Of a DNA stretch of 64,000 nt, positions 35,729-46,181 are shown one piece after another. The DNA lies in contig NZ_VTZS01000008.1 in NCBI RefSeq assembly GCF_008367235.1, forward strand, positions 28,039-92,038, given 5' to 3'. How positions within the stretch are numbered: the stretch's first letter is position 1; every line of letters starts with the position of its first letter. The DNA is from Pareuzebyella sediminis. GTDB lineage: Bacteria > Bacteroidota > Bacteroidia > Flavobacteriales > Flavobacteriaceae. The position numbers and the translations under genes were made by a program. Under the pieces are notes generated by a model. That model saw only the letters and a list, made by a program, of their open reading frames with translations. It did no database searches and was not told where the DNA came from.

Positions 35729-36631
35729 TCAGTCCCATTCCACGTATTTTCGCCAGTTATGTTCTTCCTTGAATCCAAGAACGTCACGTATTTTTCGATT
35801 CGAAAACAAAGCTTCGTGCTCTCCCAATTCCCGGCTAATCGGCACATTGGGAAAAAACCTTTCCACTAATTCCATAGAGGGGATAACGGCACTGTTGTTA
35901 TCATTTCCTGCATTGAATACCTGATAGCCGAGGCCGTCTTTTTCCAAACATAAATGCACGATCTGCCCCAAGTCACGCGCATCTATATAGCAGAACGCAT
36001 TTCTACGTCGAACTTCAGGGTTTTTAAAATAATAGGGGAAGAGTTCGGCATATTCATGAGGCTCGATCACATTCCCTATACGAAGGGCATAAATATCAAA
36101 TCCCGACCGTCGTTGGAAGCCTTGGGCCGTTTTTTCATTTACAACCTTCGATAATCCGTAACTATCCATGGGGTCGACGTCATAATCTTCCTCTAGGGGA
36201 AGCACCTTAGGGTCGGTTTGGCCATCAGAAAAACAGATGCCATAGGTGGTTTCGGAGGATGCAATAATAATCTTTCTGATTCCGAGTTTAACCGCGGCTT
36301 CGATCACATTATAGGTGCCGATGGTATTGACCCTGAAAGTTTCATTATCCGGATTGATCAATATTCTGGGTACGGCGGCGAAGTGTACGACGGCATCGAA
36401 TGTTGGCACGCCGTTCCCCGGTTCGAGTTCATCTAGACCTGCATACGATCTCATGGCATTGAACATTTGTCCGGAATCCGTAATATCGGCGATTAAGTTA
36501 TCTACACCAGGGTAGTCCAGTGAAACCAAGTCTACGTTCATCACTCTGTGGCCTTGGTCAAGAAGGTAGGGAATGACGTGTTTTCCTGCTTTCCCAGATC
36601 CCCCGGTAAATAATATGCGCTTTTTGTTCAT
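35729..36631 (-). CDS. NAD-dependent epimerase/dehydratase (extended SDR)
   Basis: 300 aa. The Rossmann glycine motif GGSGKAGKHV is at the N-terminus (usual form GxxGxxG) and the active-site pair YGLSK follows the conserved Ser in IIIASSETTYG. No signal peptide, so cytosolic. Extended SDRs act as sugar-nucleotide epimerases, but this short variant resembles uronate- or sugar-dehydrogenase-like enzymes. It is minus strand, 104 bp downstream of the next gene, so the two may form a unit. Substrate unknown. Confidence 0.85.
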   Translation of the reverse strand: MNKKRILFTGGSGKAGKHVIPYLLDQGHRVMNVDLVSLDYPGVDNLIADITDSGQMFNAMRSYAGLDELEPGNGVPTFDAVVHFAAVPRILINPDNETFRVNTIGTYNVIEAAVKLGIRKIIIASSETTYGICFSDGQTDPKVLPLEEDYDVDPMDSYGLSKVVNEKTAQGFQRRSGFDIYALRIGNVIEPHEYAELFPYYFKNPEVRRRNAFCYIDARDLGQIVHLCLEKDGLGYQVFNAGNDNNSAVIPSMELVERFFPNVPISRELGEHEALFSNRKIRDVLGFKEEHNWRKYVEWD

Positions 36632-36735
36632 GTATCTTAGTATTTAAAAGTGGCTTTATTGGTTTTGATCTACTCAACAGAGTAGGTGCCGTTCACGATT
36701 TGAAAGATTAGTTCAGCGATTGGTAGGTCCGAGAA

Positions 36736-37755
36736 TTACTTTGTCTTTGGCGCTGGGTTGATTTGAAATGATCGGGGTTTTGATTCCGTGTCCTTTAAAA
36801 AAGACTGGAATAATTCTTTGTGCTTTTTGGCATCGCTCCCAAAGTCATCGATAATCATACGCATTTGAGTATGTCGTCCTTCTCCGGCTTTAAAATCTTC
36901 ACCGAACAAAGATAGATAAAGGCTACGGTGTCCGGCCACGTTATCATTTTCAGGATCACCTTTATAGGTTGCCCCTACGGCATACACATCTTCAGGGCGT
37001 CCCATAAGTATGGCGTCTACTCCATTTTTACTGAAAAAACCGAAAGGCATGGCGTATCTTCTACCTATTGCCATCCTCCAAAACCAGCGTCCTTTTTGGT
37101 GACGACCATCCGTTAGCAAGTTTGCACCTGCCTCGTCACGAGGAAAGAAGGGCCAGATTCCATGGATCATCGGCTGATCGATCACTCGGATTTGTTCCGC
37201 TTCGATTGGGCCAAACTCTTCCTTGGCCACGTATACACCAGACTCAAAGCCAGGTGCCATATAGGCCGATAACAAGATTTCGAATGCCGGATAGTTGGTA
37301 AGTGTTTCTACCCACATGTCCATATCAATGATGTTCGGTTGCCTGAACGTAAATTTCACTTTTACTTTAGCTTGCCGCCGAATTGTGGGCATCCATGTAC
37401 ATATGATACCGTCTTCCGTTGGTTCCAATAAGGGTTCTTCCACACGCAATTCGGTGAGGTATCCGCCCTCGATAAGTACCCTAAAAAAATTCAACATGCC
37501 GGTTCCCGCCATGCTTCCCTCATCAGGGCTGATCTTCGTGCCTGTTGGCTTGTGAATTACGTTACTGAAATGATGGCTTTTTCCATGCTCCTTCTGCAGA
37601 TCGCAATTAAGAATGCCCGAGATACGCTCCAAAGAAAACTCCAACTCTTTTTTTTCGGGATGCCAAGTGCAAATAGACTGACTTGTAAGATGTAATGAAG
37701 CCATAAGAAAAAGAAAGAAGAGGATTTGTATTCTGTTCGTTTTGCTGTAAATCAT
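36736..37755 (-). CDS. hypothetical secreted protein
   Basis: 339 aa. A signal sequence (RIQILFFLFLMASLHLTS) exports it. The rest is beta-rich with Trp, His and Arg clusters (CTWMPTIRRQAKVKVKFTFR; GRWFWRMAIGRRYAMPFGFF), which resembles a sugar-binding beta-sandwich or a DUF domain near glycan genes. I do not recognise the family. It precedes the SDR gene on the minus strand. Confidence 0.6.
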   Translation of the reverse strand: MIYSKTNRIQILFFLFLMASLHLTSQSICTWHPEKKELEFSLERISGILNCDLQKEHGKSHHFSNVIHKPTGTKISPDEGSMAGTGMLNFFRVLIEGGYLTELRVEEPLLEPTEDGIICTWMPTIRRQAKVKVKFTFRQPNIIDMDMWVETLTNYPAFEILLSAYMAPGFESGVYVAKEEFGPIEAEQIRVIDQPMIHGIWPFFPRDEAGANLLTDGRHQKGRWFWRMAIGRRYAMPFGFFSKNGVDAILMGRPEDVYAVGATYKGDPENDNVAGHRSLYLSLFGEDFKAGEGRHTQMRMIIDDFGSDAKKHKELFQSFLKDTESKPRSFQINPAPKTK

Positions 37756-38109
37756 ACGTGTTGATTTTTTAATTTTTCCTAAAGATTCTAAACATGATGC
37801 GGTCTGGCAGATTGTAGTCTTAGCCTTTTTGAAGACGTACTCTTTTTCGTAAAGTGGTTAAATTAAACAAAATAGCTTTTAAAAGGGTATGCTACTTTAA
37901 AAAATAAGTCAAAGATATGGGTGCACTACTTTCTCCACCGATTTATGGGAACGGAACCTGTGGTATGCCTCCCAGAAGCGTTCCCTTGAAGATGATACCA
38001 GTAACAAACTCTTGAGAAAAGTGGAGATTTTCAGAAGCCTAGTACAATGAATTTGGATTCTATTTTAAAGTTGGGGTTTTTTTACTGAAATTTGAAAGAA
38101 TGATATTTT
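37756..38109. other. divergent intergenic region
   Basis: A 354-bp AT-rich gap between divergent genes, presumably holding both promoters. No repeat, terminator or clear operator is seen. Confidence 0.45.
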
Positions 38110-41100
38110 ATGTTAAGACGACAAATGCAGCATATAAAGATTTGGAATAGGGTTTCATGGATTTTTGTGATACTAGCTATATTTCTGTTAGGATGTGGTG
38201 AAGGCACATCTGAAAAGGGGTGGCCAACCGAACAAAAATTACCGGACCTAGTTGATTTTAATTTTCATGTAAAGCCTATTCTTTCCGATAAGTGTTTTGC
38301 CTGTCATGGACCGGATATGGCCAATCAGAAAGCCGATTTACGGTTGGATACCGAAGAGGGTGCATTTAAAACATTACTAGAATCAGGGGGCTACCCTATC
38401 GTGCCAGGTGATTTAGAGCATAGTATGGTGTATCAGCGAGTCACATCGACTGATCCGGACATTAAAATGCCACCTCCGGAGTTCAATGTTGCGCTATCGG
38501 AGTATGAAATTGAAGTCATAAAAAAATGGATAGAGCAAGGAGCGGAATATAAAAAGCATTGGGCTTTTACAGCACCATCGGAAGTTGAAATCCCGAAAAT
38601 CAAAGAAAAAGATTGGGCACGCAACCCTATAGATAATTTCGTTGCGGATAAGTGGATAGAGCTTGGTTTACAGCAAGCTCCTGAAGCTACTAAGGAAGAA
38701 TTGATACGCAGGGTTACCTTTGATTTAATTGGGTTGCCGCCAACTCTAGAAGAAGTTGACGATTTTGTCAGTGATGATTCTGCTGATGCCTTTGAAAAAG
38801 TGGTCGATCGGTTATTGGAGTCCCCTCATTATGGAGAGCGCATGGCGAGTAAATGGCTCGACGTCGCTAGGTACGCCGACTCACATGGGTATCAGGATGA
38901 TCGGCCAAGGACCATGTGGCCATGGCGCGATTGGGTCATAAAGGCCTATAATGATAATTTGCCTTATGATGATTTTGTAACGTGGCAATTGGCGGGAGAC
39001 TTATTACCCGACCCTACTTTTGAACAGAAATTGGCGACTGGCTTCAATCGGAATCATGGCATTACTCAAGAGGGCGGTGTTATTGAAGAGGAATATTTGA
39101 CCGAATATGTGGCTGATCGCGTGCAAACATTCGGGACCGCTTTTATGGGACTGACCATGCAATGTGCCAGATGCCATGATCATAAATATGATCCGCTCTC
39201 TCAAAAAGATTTTTTCCAAGTATATGCGTTCTTCAATAATATTAACGAAAAAGGAAGGATTAGCTATTTCGACCTCGCGCCCAAGCCCGCTATGAAGTAT
39301 GAAAACGAATTGTTGGAGAAGGAGATTTCCGATATCAAGAAAATGGTGGCCAAATTGGAAGAAGACCAATTTAATTTTGAACTTGAAATTGAGGATAGGA
39401 AATTGAAAAATTGGTACAAAACCTTAGATTGGGAAGAACTTAAAACTGAAAAATTGGAATCTCATTATAAAATGGATTTTCAGGAATCAGGATCCCTCAA
39501 GGATGAAGTTACCAAAACACTTGCCGGAACCTTGAATGATAAATTAGATGCTGACATCCCATACCCGTCCATAACCGAAGGCAAGTTGAACAAGGCCATT
39601 GAATTTAATGGAAAGAATACTCTGGTTATCGGGGATGTTGGAGATTTTGGGCATAATGAGGAGTTTTCCCTAGGGGGATGGATCAATTCTTTAAAAAAGA
39701 GCACGCTAAAAGCTGGCTTACTCTCTAGGAGAAATGGAGAGCTAAGTCAAGGAGGGTATGGTATCTATTTGGATACCGACAATAGTTTTGTTTTTGAACT
39801 TATCCATTCACAAAAACACAAAGTAGAAGTTAAAACAAAAACTAAAATCCCAATAAATGAATGGACCAATGTTTTTGCAACATACGATGGTTCCGGAAAA
39901 GCGTCCGGCGTAAAATTATTTGTGAACGGAGCGCAACAAAAGACCATCGTAGTCTCTGACAACCTAGAAGGTAAGAACATTTTGGTTGGTAATCCTGTAA
40001 CTGTGGGCAATTGGATGACAAGGGCCATAAATAAAAGCGGATATGGCGGTTTCATAGGTTCGATCGACGAGGTATTCCTTTACGGTAGAGAAATAAGTCC
40101 TTTAGAAATAAAATACCTAATAGGGTCCAAACCTGATTTTGATCGGAGCTTGGTATATCGTATGTATCTGGACAAGGAAAGTAAGGAATGGAATCAGCTT
40201 AAAGAAAAATTATCGGATGTAAGAGGCAAGGATACAGAGATACCGTATGTAATGATTATGGAGGAATCGGATAGTATAAAACCGGCCTACATTTTAGATA
40301 GAGGAGTATATGATGCAAAAACGGAAGTTGTAGAACGCGACACCCCCGAAGCTATTCTTGAATTTTCCAAAGATTTGCCGCAAAATAGACTAGGTCTTGC
40401 CAAATGGTTGTTCGATAAAAAAAACCCACTAACCAGTAGAGTAACTGTTAACAGAATTTGGCAGACCCTATTTGGTAAAGGTTTGGTAGAAACCCCTGAA
40501 GATTTTGGGAATCAGGGAGCACTTCCGTCACACCCTAAACTACTCGATTGGCTTGCGCTTGATTTTATGGATAATGGATGGGACATCAAGAGATCTATTA
40601 AGATGATGGTCATGACCTCTACCTATAGGCAATCTTCAAGGGTTAGTGAGAAAAACTATAGAATGGACCCTGAAAATCGCTATTTGTCAAGGGGCCCCTA
40701 TAAAAAACATACTGCTGAAATGATGCGGGATCAGGCGCTTGTTGCCAGTGGATTACTTCATGATAAAATTGGGGGTAAATGGGTAAAACCATATCAACCT
40801 GCAGGAATTTGGAAGGAATTGGCAAACCAGATCGGCGAAAACAAATACAGGGCCGGCAAAGGACCGGATTTATATAGAAGGAGCATATACACCTACTGGA
40901 AGCGGACCATACCCGTACCTTCAATGCTTACCTTTGACGCTTCTGAAAGGGCCATGTGTACCGTAAAACGTCAAGCCACAAGTACCCCTTTGCAATCCCT
41001 CGTTCTTTTGAACGACCCACAGTATATCGAAGCCTCTCGAGTGCTTGCAGAGCAGGTTGTAGATACAGCCGAAGCACCATCAGAGTGGATAAAAAAAACA

Positions 41101-41325
41101 TTTAAAAGAGTAATCTCAAGATTGCCTTCCGAAAAGGAAGTGGAATTGTTGATGGAGATTTACGATACCGAGTTGGCCAGATTTAATGTAGAGGCAAATA
41201 ACGATGCCAAAATTATTGCTATCGGTGCTTCCAAGGTCGACAAAGAAATCGATAAAAGTAAATTGGCCGCCATGACAGTCGTCGCAAGTGCAATTTTTAA
41301 TCTAGACGAGGCCAAACATTCGTAA
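38110..41325 (+). CDS. planctomycete-type DUF1549/DUF1553 cytochrome-domain lipoprotein
   Basis: 1071 aa. Lipobox LLGCG (Cys29). An N-terminal haem-binding domain has CFACHGP (Cys62-His66); DUF1549 follows (about 170-380) and includes a second CxxCH, MQCARCHDHK. An inserted Laminin-G/concanavalin-like domain (about 495-680; EEFSLGGWI) precedes DUF1553 (about 760-1020; TSRVTVNRIWQTLFGKGLVE). This architecture is common in Planctomycetes and Verrucomicrobia and appears in glycan-degrading Bacteroidota. Its role, perhaps oxidation of a sugar with electron transfer through haem, is unproven. It is followed 12 bp on by the DUF1501 gene. Confidence 0.85.
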   Translation: MLRRQMQHIKIWNRVSWIFVILAIFLLGCGEGTSEKGWPTEQKLPDLVDFNFHVKPILSDKCFACHGPDMANQKADLRLDTEEGAFKTLLESGGYPIVPGDLEHSMVYQRVTSTDPDIKMPPPEFNVALSEYEIEVIKKWIEQGAEYKKHWAFTAPSEVEIPKIKEKDWARNPIDNFVADKWIELGLQQAPEATKEELIRRVTFDLIGLPPTLEEVDDFVSDDSADAFEKVVDRLLESPHYGERMASKWLDVARYADSHGYQDDRPRTMWPWRDWVIKAYNDNLPYDDFVTWQLAGDLLPDPTFEQKLATGFNRNHGITQEGGVIEEEYLTEYVADRVQTFGTAFMGLTMQCARCHDHKYDPLSQKDFFQVYAFFNNINEKGRISYFDLAPKPAMKYENELLEKEISDIKKMVAKLEEDQFNFELEIEDRKLKNWYKTLDWEELKTEKLESHYKMDFQESGSLKDEVTKTLAGTLNDKLDADIPYPSITEGKLNKAIEFNGKNTLVIGDVGDFGHNEEFSLGGWINSLKKSTLKAGLLSRRNGELSQGGYGIYLDTDNSFVFELIHSQKHKVEVKTKTKIPINEWTNVFATYDGSGKASGVKLFVNGAQQKTIVVSDNLEGKNILVGNPVTVGNWMTRAINKSGYGGFIGSIDEVFLYGREISPLEIKYLIGSKPDFDRSLVYRMYLDKESKEWNQLKEKLSDVRGKDTEIPYVMIMEESDSIKPAYILDRGVYDAKTEVVERDTPEAILEFSKDLPQNRLGLAKWLFDKKNPLTSRVTVNRIWQTLFGKGLVETPEDFGNQGALPSHPKLLDWLALDFMDNGWDIKRSIKMMVMTSTYRQSSRVSEKNYRMDPENRYLSRGPYKKHTAEMMRDQALVASGLLHDKIGGKWVKPYQPAGIWKELANQIGENKYRAGKGPDLYRRSIYTYWKRTIPVPSMLTFDASERAMCTVKRQATSTPLQSLVLLNDPQYIEASRVLAEQVVDTAEAPSEWIKKTFKRVISRLPSEKEVELLMEIYDTELARFNVEANNDAKIIAIGASKVDKEIDKSKLAAMTVVASAIFNLDEAKHS

Positions 41326-41337
41326 AAATCAGTAATT

Positions 41338-42795
41338 ATGAGCGACCCATATTCAGAACACCTGCATAGAATGAATCGGAGACATTTTTTGTCAAAAACC
41401 AGCTTGGGTATAGGAGGCTTGGCTTTGGGTTCCTTAATGGGGTGTGTTCCGAAAAGTACCGATTTGTTGACCGGATCAGATTCAAAAGCACTTCCCATGC
41501 CCCATTTTGCCCCAAAAGCAAAAAGGGTTATTTATCTTTTTCAGAGCGGAGGGCCTTCTCAAATCGAACTCTTTGATTACAAACCTCTTCTTATGAAAAT
41601 GAGAGGGCAAGATCTACCCGAATCTGTACGACAGGGGCAACGATTAACAGGTATGACCTCTGGTCAATCTATATTTCCATTAGCCCCTTCGATATTCGAT
41701 TTCAAACAACATGGCCAAAGTGGTGCCTGGGTAAGTAACTTAATGCCGCATACGGCCAAAGTGGTAGATGACCTTTGCTTTATCAAATCTATGCATACCG
41801 AAGCCATCAATCATGACCCGGCCATTACATTCTTTCAAACGGGATCGCAACAAGCTGGTAGACCCAGTATAGGTTCTTGGTTAAGTTATGGCTTGGGCAG
41901 TATGAATGAAAACCTACCCACGTTCAGTGTTTTACTTTCTAGAGGTGCACAACGCCCCCAACCCATTTACTCAAGACTTTGGGGGAACGGATTTCTTGCT
42001 TCCCTTCACCAGGGAGTACAGTTTAGATCGGGAAAAGACCCGGTCTTGTATTTACAAAACCCCGAGGGAATTACTTCGGCATCTCGAAGACATGTATTGG
42101 ATGTACTGGCAAAAATGAACGATATAAGAATGAATGAATTCGGTGATCCCGAAATCCAATCTAGGATTGCACAGTATGAAATGGCCTATAAAATGCAAAC
42201 ATCGGTACCCGAGGCGACCGACCTTTCCGATGAACCTGATGAGGTATTTGAATTGTATGGAGAACAAGCAAGGAAACCAGGAACCTATGCAGCTAATTGC
42301 CTTCTAGCTAGGAGAATGGCTGAAAGGGATGTGAAGTTTATACAATTGTATCATATGGGATGGGATCAACATAGCGATTTGCCAATGAATATTACCTCGC
42401 AGTGCAAGGATACCGATCAAGCTTCGGCGGCTTTGGTGACCGATCTAAAAAGACGGGGACTCTTAGATGATACCCTGGTGATATGGGGTGGTGAATTTGG
42501 ACGTACCAATTTTAGTCAAGGAAAGTTGACAGAGACCAACTACGGACGAGATCATCACCCAAGATGTTTTACCATTTGGATGGCCGGTGGTGGAATTAAA
42601 CCTGGCATTACCTATGGGGAAACGGATGAATTCAGTTATAATATTACTAGAAACCCTGTTCATGTTCACGATTTTCAAGCTACCCTTTTACATCAGATGG
42701 GGATCGATCATGAAAGACTGACCTATAAGCATCAGGGAAGAAGGTACCGGTTGACCGATGTACACGGGAACGTTGTGAAAGATATTCTGGCGTAG
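41338..42795 (+). CDS. DUF1501 domain protein
   Basis: 485 aa. A Tat-like leader (MNRRHFLSKTSLGIGGLALG). The DUF1501 core has VIYLFQSGGPSQIELFDYKP and IWGGEFGRTNFSQG, with the sulfatase-like alkaline-phosphatase-superfamily pattern GGEFGRT. DUF1501 proteins almost always accompany DUF1553 proteins, as here. The exact activity is unknown. Confidence 0.88.
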   Translation: MSDPYSEHLHRMNRRHFLSKTSLGIGGLALGSLMGCVPKSTDLLTGSDSKALPMPHFAPKAKRVIYLFQSGGPSQIELFDYKPLLMKMRGQDLPESVRQGQRLTGMTSGQSIFPLAPSIFDFKQHGQSGAWVSNLMPHTAKVVDDLCFIKSMHTEAINHDPAITFFQTGSQQAGRPSIGSWLSYGLGSMNENLPTFSVLLSRGAQRPQPIYSRLWGNGFLASLHQGVQFRSGKDPVLYLQNPEGITSASRRHVLDVLAKMNDIRMNEFGDPEIQSRIAQYEMAYKMQTSVPEATDLSDEPDEVFELYGEQARKPGTYAANCLLARRMAERDVKFIQLYHMGWDQHSDLPMNITSQCKDTDQASAALVTDLKRRGLLDDTLVIWGGEFGRTNFSQGKLTETNYGRDHHPRCFTIWMAGGGIKPGITYGETDEFSYNITRNPVHVHDFQATLLHQMGIDHERLTYKHQGRRYRLTDVHGNVVKDILA

Positions 42796-42960
42796 ATATG
42801 TGTCTATCTTCCGTAACATCATAACGAAAATACTTTTGAATCATTTGATTGCTTCATTCATAAAGCATTAGTGTAAATCGCCATGGTGATAAAAAAAAGC
42901 ATCCATAAATTAAAAGGAAAAGATCAATAAAGCCCTCAGTTAGGTGGGCTCTACAGCGCT

Positions 42961-44289
42961 ATGGAAAATGAAGTAAGCGATTTTATACTGTTCATCGGAA
43001 GATTTCACCCTTTGGTTGTGCATTTACCAATAGGTTTTTTAATTATTGCAGGTATTCTCCATATGGGGAGTAAATTCAACTCTTTTCGAAATTCTGCCCA
43101 TATTGTTGACTTCACCCTACTCTTAGGTGGAATAAGCGCTGCGTTGGCCTGTATCTTGGGGTATATGTTATCGTTAGAAGGGGGATATAACGAGGATGCC
43201 GTATTTCTGCATCAATGGGCAGGCATTGGCCTCACAATTTTTTCCTTTGCCCTGTTGGTGTATAGAAAGAAAGGTCAAGGTAGAAGCAAACCACTTGTTC
43301 AAAGGATAGGGTTTGTTCTTGTACTGATACTTCTAACCTATACAGGGCATCTAGGGGGTAATTTGACCCATGGCTCATCGTACTTGTTTCAGTATGCTCC
43401 CAATATGGTGAGAAAAGTTGCGGGATTTTCGCCCAAAGTCGACCGTAGCTATAAAAAAATCACTCATATCGACTCTGCCATGGTCTTCGAAGATGTGCTT
43501 ATGCCTATGTTAGATGCCCGATGTATAAGTTGTCATAATAGCGACAAACAAAAGGGAGAGCTTTTGCTCACTTCTTTCGAGAATATGATGAAAGGAGGAG
43601 AATCGGGTCAGGCCATCGTGCCAGGGAGTAGTGTGACCAGTGAGCTGTATAAACGGATCACCCTGGCACATGATGACGAAGACTTTATGCCTCCCGAGGG
43701 AAAGACACCGTTATCGAAAGCTCAGATAGGTATTATTGAATGGTGGATTGATGCCGGGGCAAAATCTAAAGCTACTTTGGTAGATCTTGGGGCTAGTGGA
43801 GAAGTTAAGGATAGAATTGAAAAGTATCTAGAGATTGGCAAATACAAGACCGTACTCAACGATCCCATAGACCCTATCGATCAGTCAACCATCGATAATT
43901 TGATATCATCTGGTTTTAATGTTGGCCCGCTCTCCGAAAACCTAAATTATTTAGATGTATCCGTAACTATTGGCCAACAAATAACCAGAAAACAACTCGA
44001 AGTCCTCAAGGAGGTAAGTGAACATATTGCCTATCTTGATTTGAAGAACAGTGGCATTACCGATAATCATTTGGATATCATTAATTCATTTTCAAACCTT
44101 ATTAGATTAAGACTTGATAGGAATAATATTACGGACGCAGGAATCGGGAAATTGGCCAACCTTGAAAATCTTGAATATCTAAATCTCTCCTTTACAAATA
44201 TTACCAATGAATCGCTAGTTCTGGCGCAAAAATTTAAAAATCTAAAGCAAATTTACTATTACAATACCTCGGTAAAAGGTTCTGAATGA
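42961..44289 (+). CDS. membrane protein with DUF2231, c-type cytochrome and leucine-rich repeats
   Basis: 442 aa. N-terminal DUF2231 membrane domain (FHPLVVHLPIGFLIIAG, about four helices), a planctomycete-type haem domain around residue 190 (DARCISCHNSDKQKGEL), then C-terminal leucine-rich repeats (LRLDRNNITDAGIGKLANL). It is 165 bp after the DUF1501 gene and completes a three-gene set. It may receive electrons from the DUF1549/1553 protein. Function inferred from family only. Confidence 0.85.
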   Translation: MENEVSDFILFIGRFHPLVVHLPIGFLIIAGILHMGSKFNSFRNSAHIVDFTLLLGGISAALACILGYMLSLEGGYNEDAVFLHQWAGIGLTIFSFALLVYRKKGQGRSKPLVQRIGFVLVLILLTYTGHLGGNLTHGSSYLFQYAPNMVRKVAGFSPKVDRSYKKITHIDSAMVFEDVLMPMLDARCISCHNSDKQKGELLLTSFENMMKGGESGQAIVPGSSVTSELYKRITLAHDDEDFMPPEGKTPLSKAQIGIIEWWIDAGAKSKATLVDLGASGEVKDRIEKYLEIGKYKTVLNDPIDPIDQSTIDNLISSGFNVGPLSENLNYLDVSVTIGQQITRKQLEVLKEVSEHIAYLDLKNSGITDNHLDIINSFSNLIRLRLDRNNITDAGIGKLANLENLEYLNLSFTNITNESLVLAQKFKNLKQIYYYNTSVKGSE

Positions 44290-44706
44290 TGAAGGCTAAA
44301 AAACTAGTATAGCTGACGGATGAAGACTGGCTTGGTTTTTTCTTTTTATTTTTCAAGTCTATGGTTTTCTATTCTAGCCCCATTCATCAATAGATAACAA
44401 GTGAAGGAAACTTCACCGATAGCTGCTGAGACACCGACTAGATAGGCTAAGACAAGTTGATGGCCGGGAAAAATAAAATTCTAAGTTCTCTACAGATAGC
44501 CCCCAGCAGTTACAACCATTAACGTGCCCTAGCGCAAATTCTTTACTTTTAGCTCAGTGTGGTGACAAATAGCAAGAAAAGTCCGCTTTAGCTGAATGTG
44601 GCCTACGGTTACGGTCTTGATAAACAATCGTTTTAACGTAGTTTCTATTTTTAGAACCCTTATGAGGTTTAAAGAAAGTAGGTACAATATGTTTTTAATT
44701 TTGCCT
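44290..44706. other. convergent intergenic region
   Basis: A 417-bp gap between convergent genes. A T-rich segment (GGTTTTTTCTTTTTATTTTTC, near 44333) may stop transcription, but no stem is clear. Nothing else found. Confidence 0.4.
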
Positions 44707-45810
44707 CTACACTTTAATAAAAGTATTGTTTTTATACATATACCATAACAACAGATAGAGAATGCCGAAACCTCCCGTTGTGGTTATCATGCCGTAATAA
44801 GCACCCGTATATTGCTCCAACCCGAACAAAAGGAAGTCTGCAATCTTGGCAAAATTAATCACATGGGAAAGTACATATGCGGTGATGGCATTCATGCCGA
44901 TTACTTTTAAAGGAAATGACCATTTGGTTTTGCCCTGTACATCAATAATCCAATAGAAAAACGCCAGGAATAGATAGCAAACTCCTGATGATGCCAGCAC
45001 AAAGGAGCTGGTCCATATTTTTTTAATAATGGGATGCCATATTCCCCAAATCAATCCTAGTGCTATTCCAAGTAGGCCAGCGACGAATAAGTATGACGTA
45101 ATTTTTTTTCGGGGAAGATTTGATTTGATTAATTCACCTGCAAAAACTCCTGACAAGGTCGTGGCTGTAAATCCAAACCCGGTAAGTAGCCAGGTATACT
45201 GAAGGCCGTCGTCAAATTTCCCAAAAACCAAATGATCGACGTATAGCGCAAAATTACGATTTGGCAGCAAGACGCTCTTTCCCACATCCGGAACGTGGGG
45301 AATCGTCAAAAGCAACGCATATATAATAAGGCAAGCGGCAAACGTAAAATAGAGCCATTTTCTTTTAAGGTGAATATATGCAATACATGAAAAGAAGTAT
45401 CCAACGGCTATAGCCTGTAATGTATTGCTGAAAATGTGAAACTGCGCTGCATCAAGGGCCAATAAATTACCCTGAACAATCCAACCAAGAATAAAGAGTA
45501 TGATAAAACGCTTGATTAGTTTCCGATAAATAGAGGTCATTGACGTGCTTGCTTGCATCCTTTTGGATAAAGAAAATGGAATTACCGCCCCAACAACAAA
45601 TAAGAACAAAGGCATGATGATATCATAGAACGTAGAACCAAACCATTCCGGATGGTCAAATTGTTCTGCTAAAAATTCAGTAAAGGGAGTGCCTGCCCCC
45701 TGATTTAGGCCGATAAAAAATCGATCTGCAAAAATGATCAATAGCATATCGAAACCCCTCAAGACATCAATTGAAAGTATCCGATTTGGTTTGGCTACGT
45801 TTTCATTCAT
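44707..45810 (-). CDS. DUF5009/heparan-alpha-glucosaminide acetyltransferase-like membrane protein (paralogue 2)
   Basis: 367 aa, the same length as the protein at 27693-28796, with matching start (RILSIDVLRGFDMLLII) and loop (FYDIIMPLFLFVVGAVIPFS). About ten membrane helices. The two are diverged paralogues, one on each side of the 28-44 kb block. Substrate unknown. Confidence 0.83.
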   Translation of the reverse strand: MNENVAKPNRILSIDVLRGFDMLLIIFADRFFIGLNQGAGTPFTEFLAEQFDHPEWFGSTFYDIIMPLFLFVVGAVIPFSLSKRMQASTSMTSIYRKLIKRFIILFILGWIVQGNLLALDAAQFHIFSNTLQAIAVGYFFSCIAYIHLKRKWLYFTFAACLIIYALLLTIPHVPDVGKSVLLPNRNFALYVDHLVFGKFDDGLQYTWLLTGFGFTATTLSGVFAGELIKSNLPRKKITSYLFVAGLLGIALGLIWGIWHPIIKKIWTSSFVLASSGVCYLFLAFFYWIIDVQGKTKWSFPLKVIGMNAITAYVLSHVINFAKIADFLLFGLEQYTGAYYGMITTTGGFGILYLLLWYMYKNNTFIKV

Positions 45811-45831
45811 AAAAATTCAGTTTAGTTGGTT

Positions 45832-46152
45832 CTAACGGGAGCCCTTGCAGAACCCCCATTTCGTATAAAAATAGTGCATTGATTTTGATCCATAGCGATG
45901 TGATGTGTGTTTTGTGGATGGATTTTTGGAGGTGAAACCAGTGGTTCTGGAAAAGAAAGCGGTCCAAAATGGCCCAAATGGCTCCGATTTGTGGATATGC
46001 TTCAAATCCAAGCGGTTCCAACCTACTCTTAATGCCATAGGATCTGGGATTGCCATAAGTCTTTTCAGTTTATAACAGATGGTGATCAGGCTTTCCTCGT
46101 AAGTCATGTTCCGTTTTCCCCTCATCTCTAAATCTTTTATGGGGATGTTCAA
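45832..46152 (-). pseudogene. possible transposase C-terminal remnant
   Basis: A 106-aa frame whose first 45 residues (DLEMRGKRNMTYEESLITIC, then YKLKRLM) look like the C-terminal end of a DDE transposase of the IS1182 kind. The rest reads as junk and an overlapping frame covers the same DNA. No inverted repeats or N-terminal part were found. Weak call. Confidence 0.25.
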
Positions 46153-46181
46153 AAACTATGGACGAGTATTTCATTGCGTTA

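Noticed and set aside
45803..46021. Separate 72-aa gene in another frame
   Set aside because: It overlaps the possible transposase remnant; neither frame has a good start context, and only the other one has recognisable sequence.
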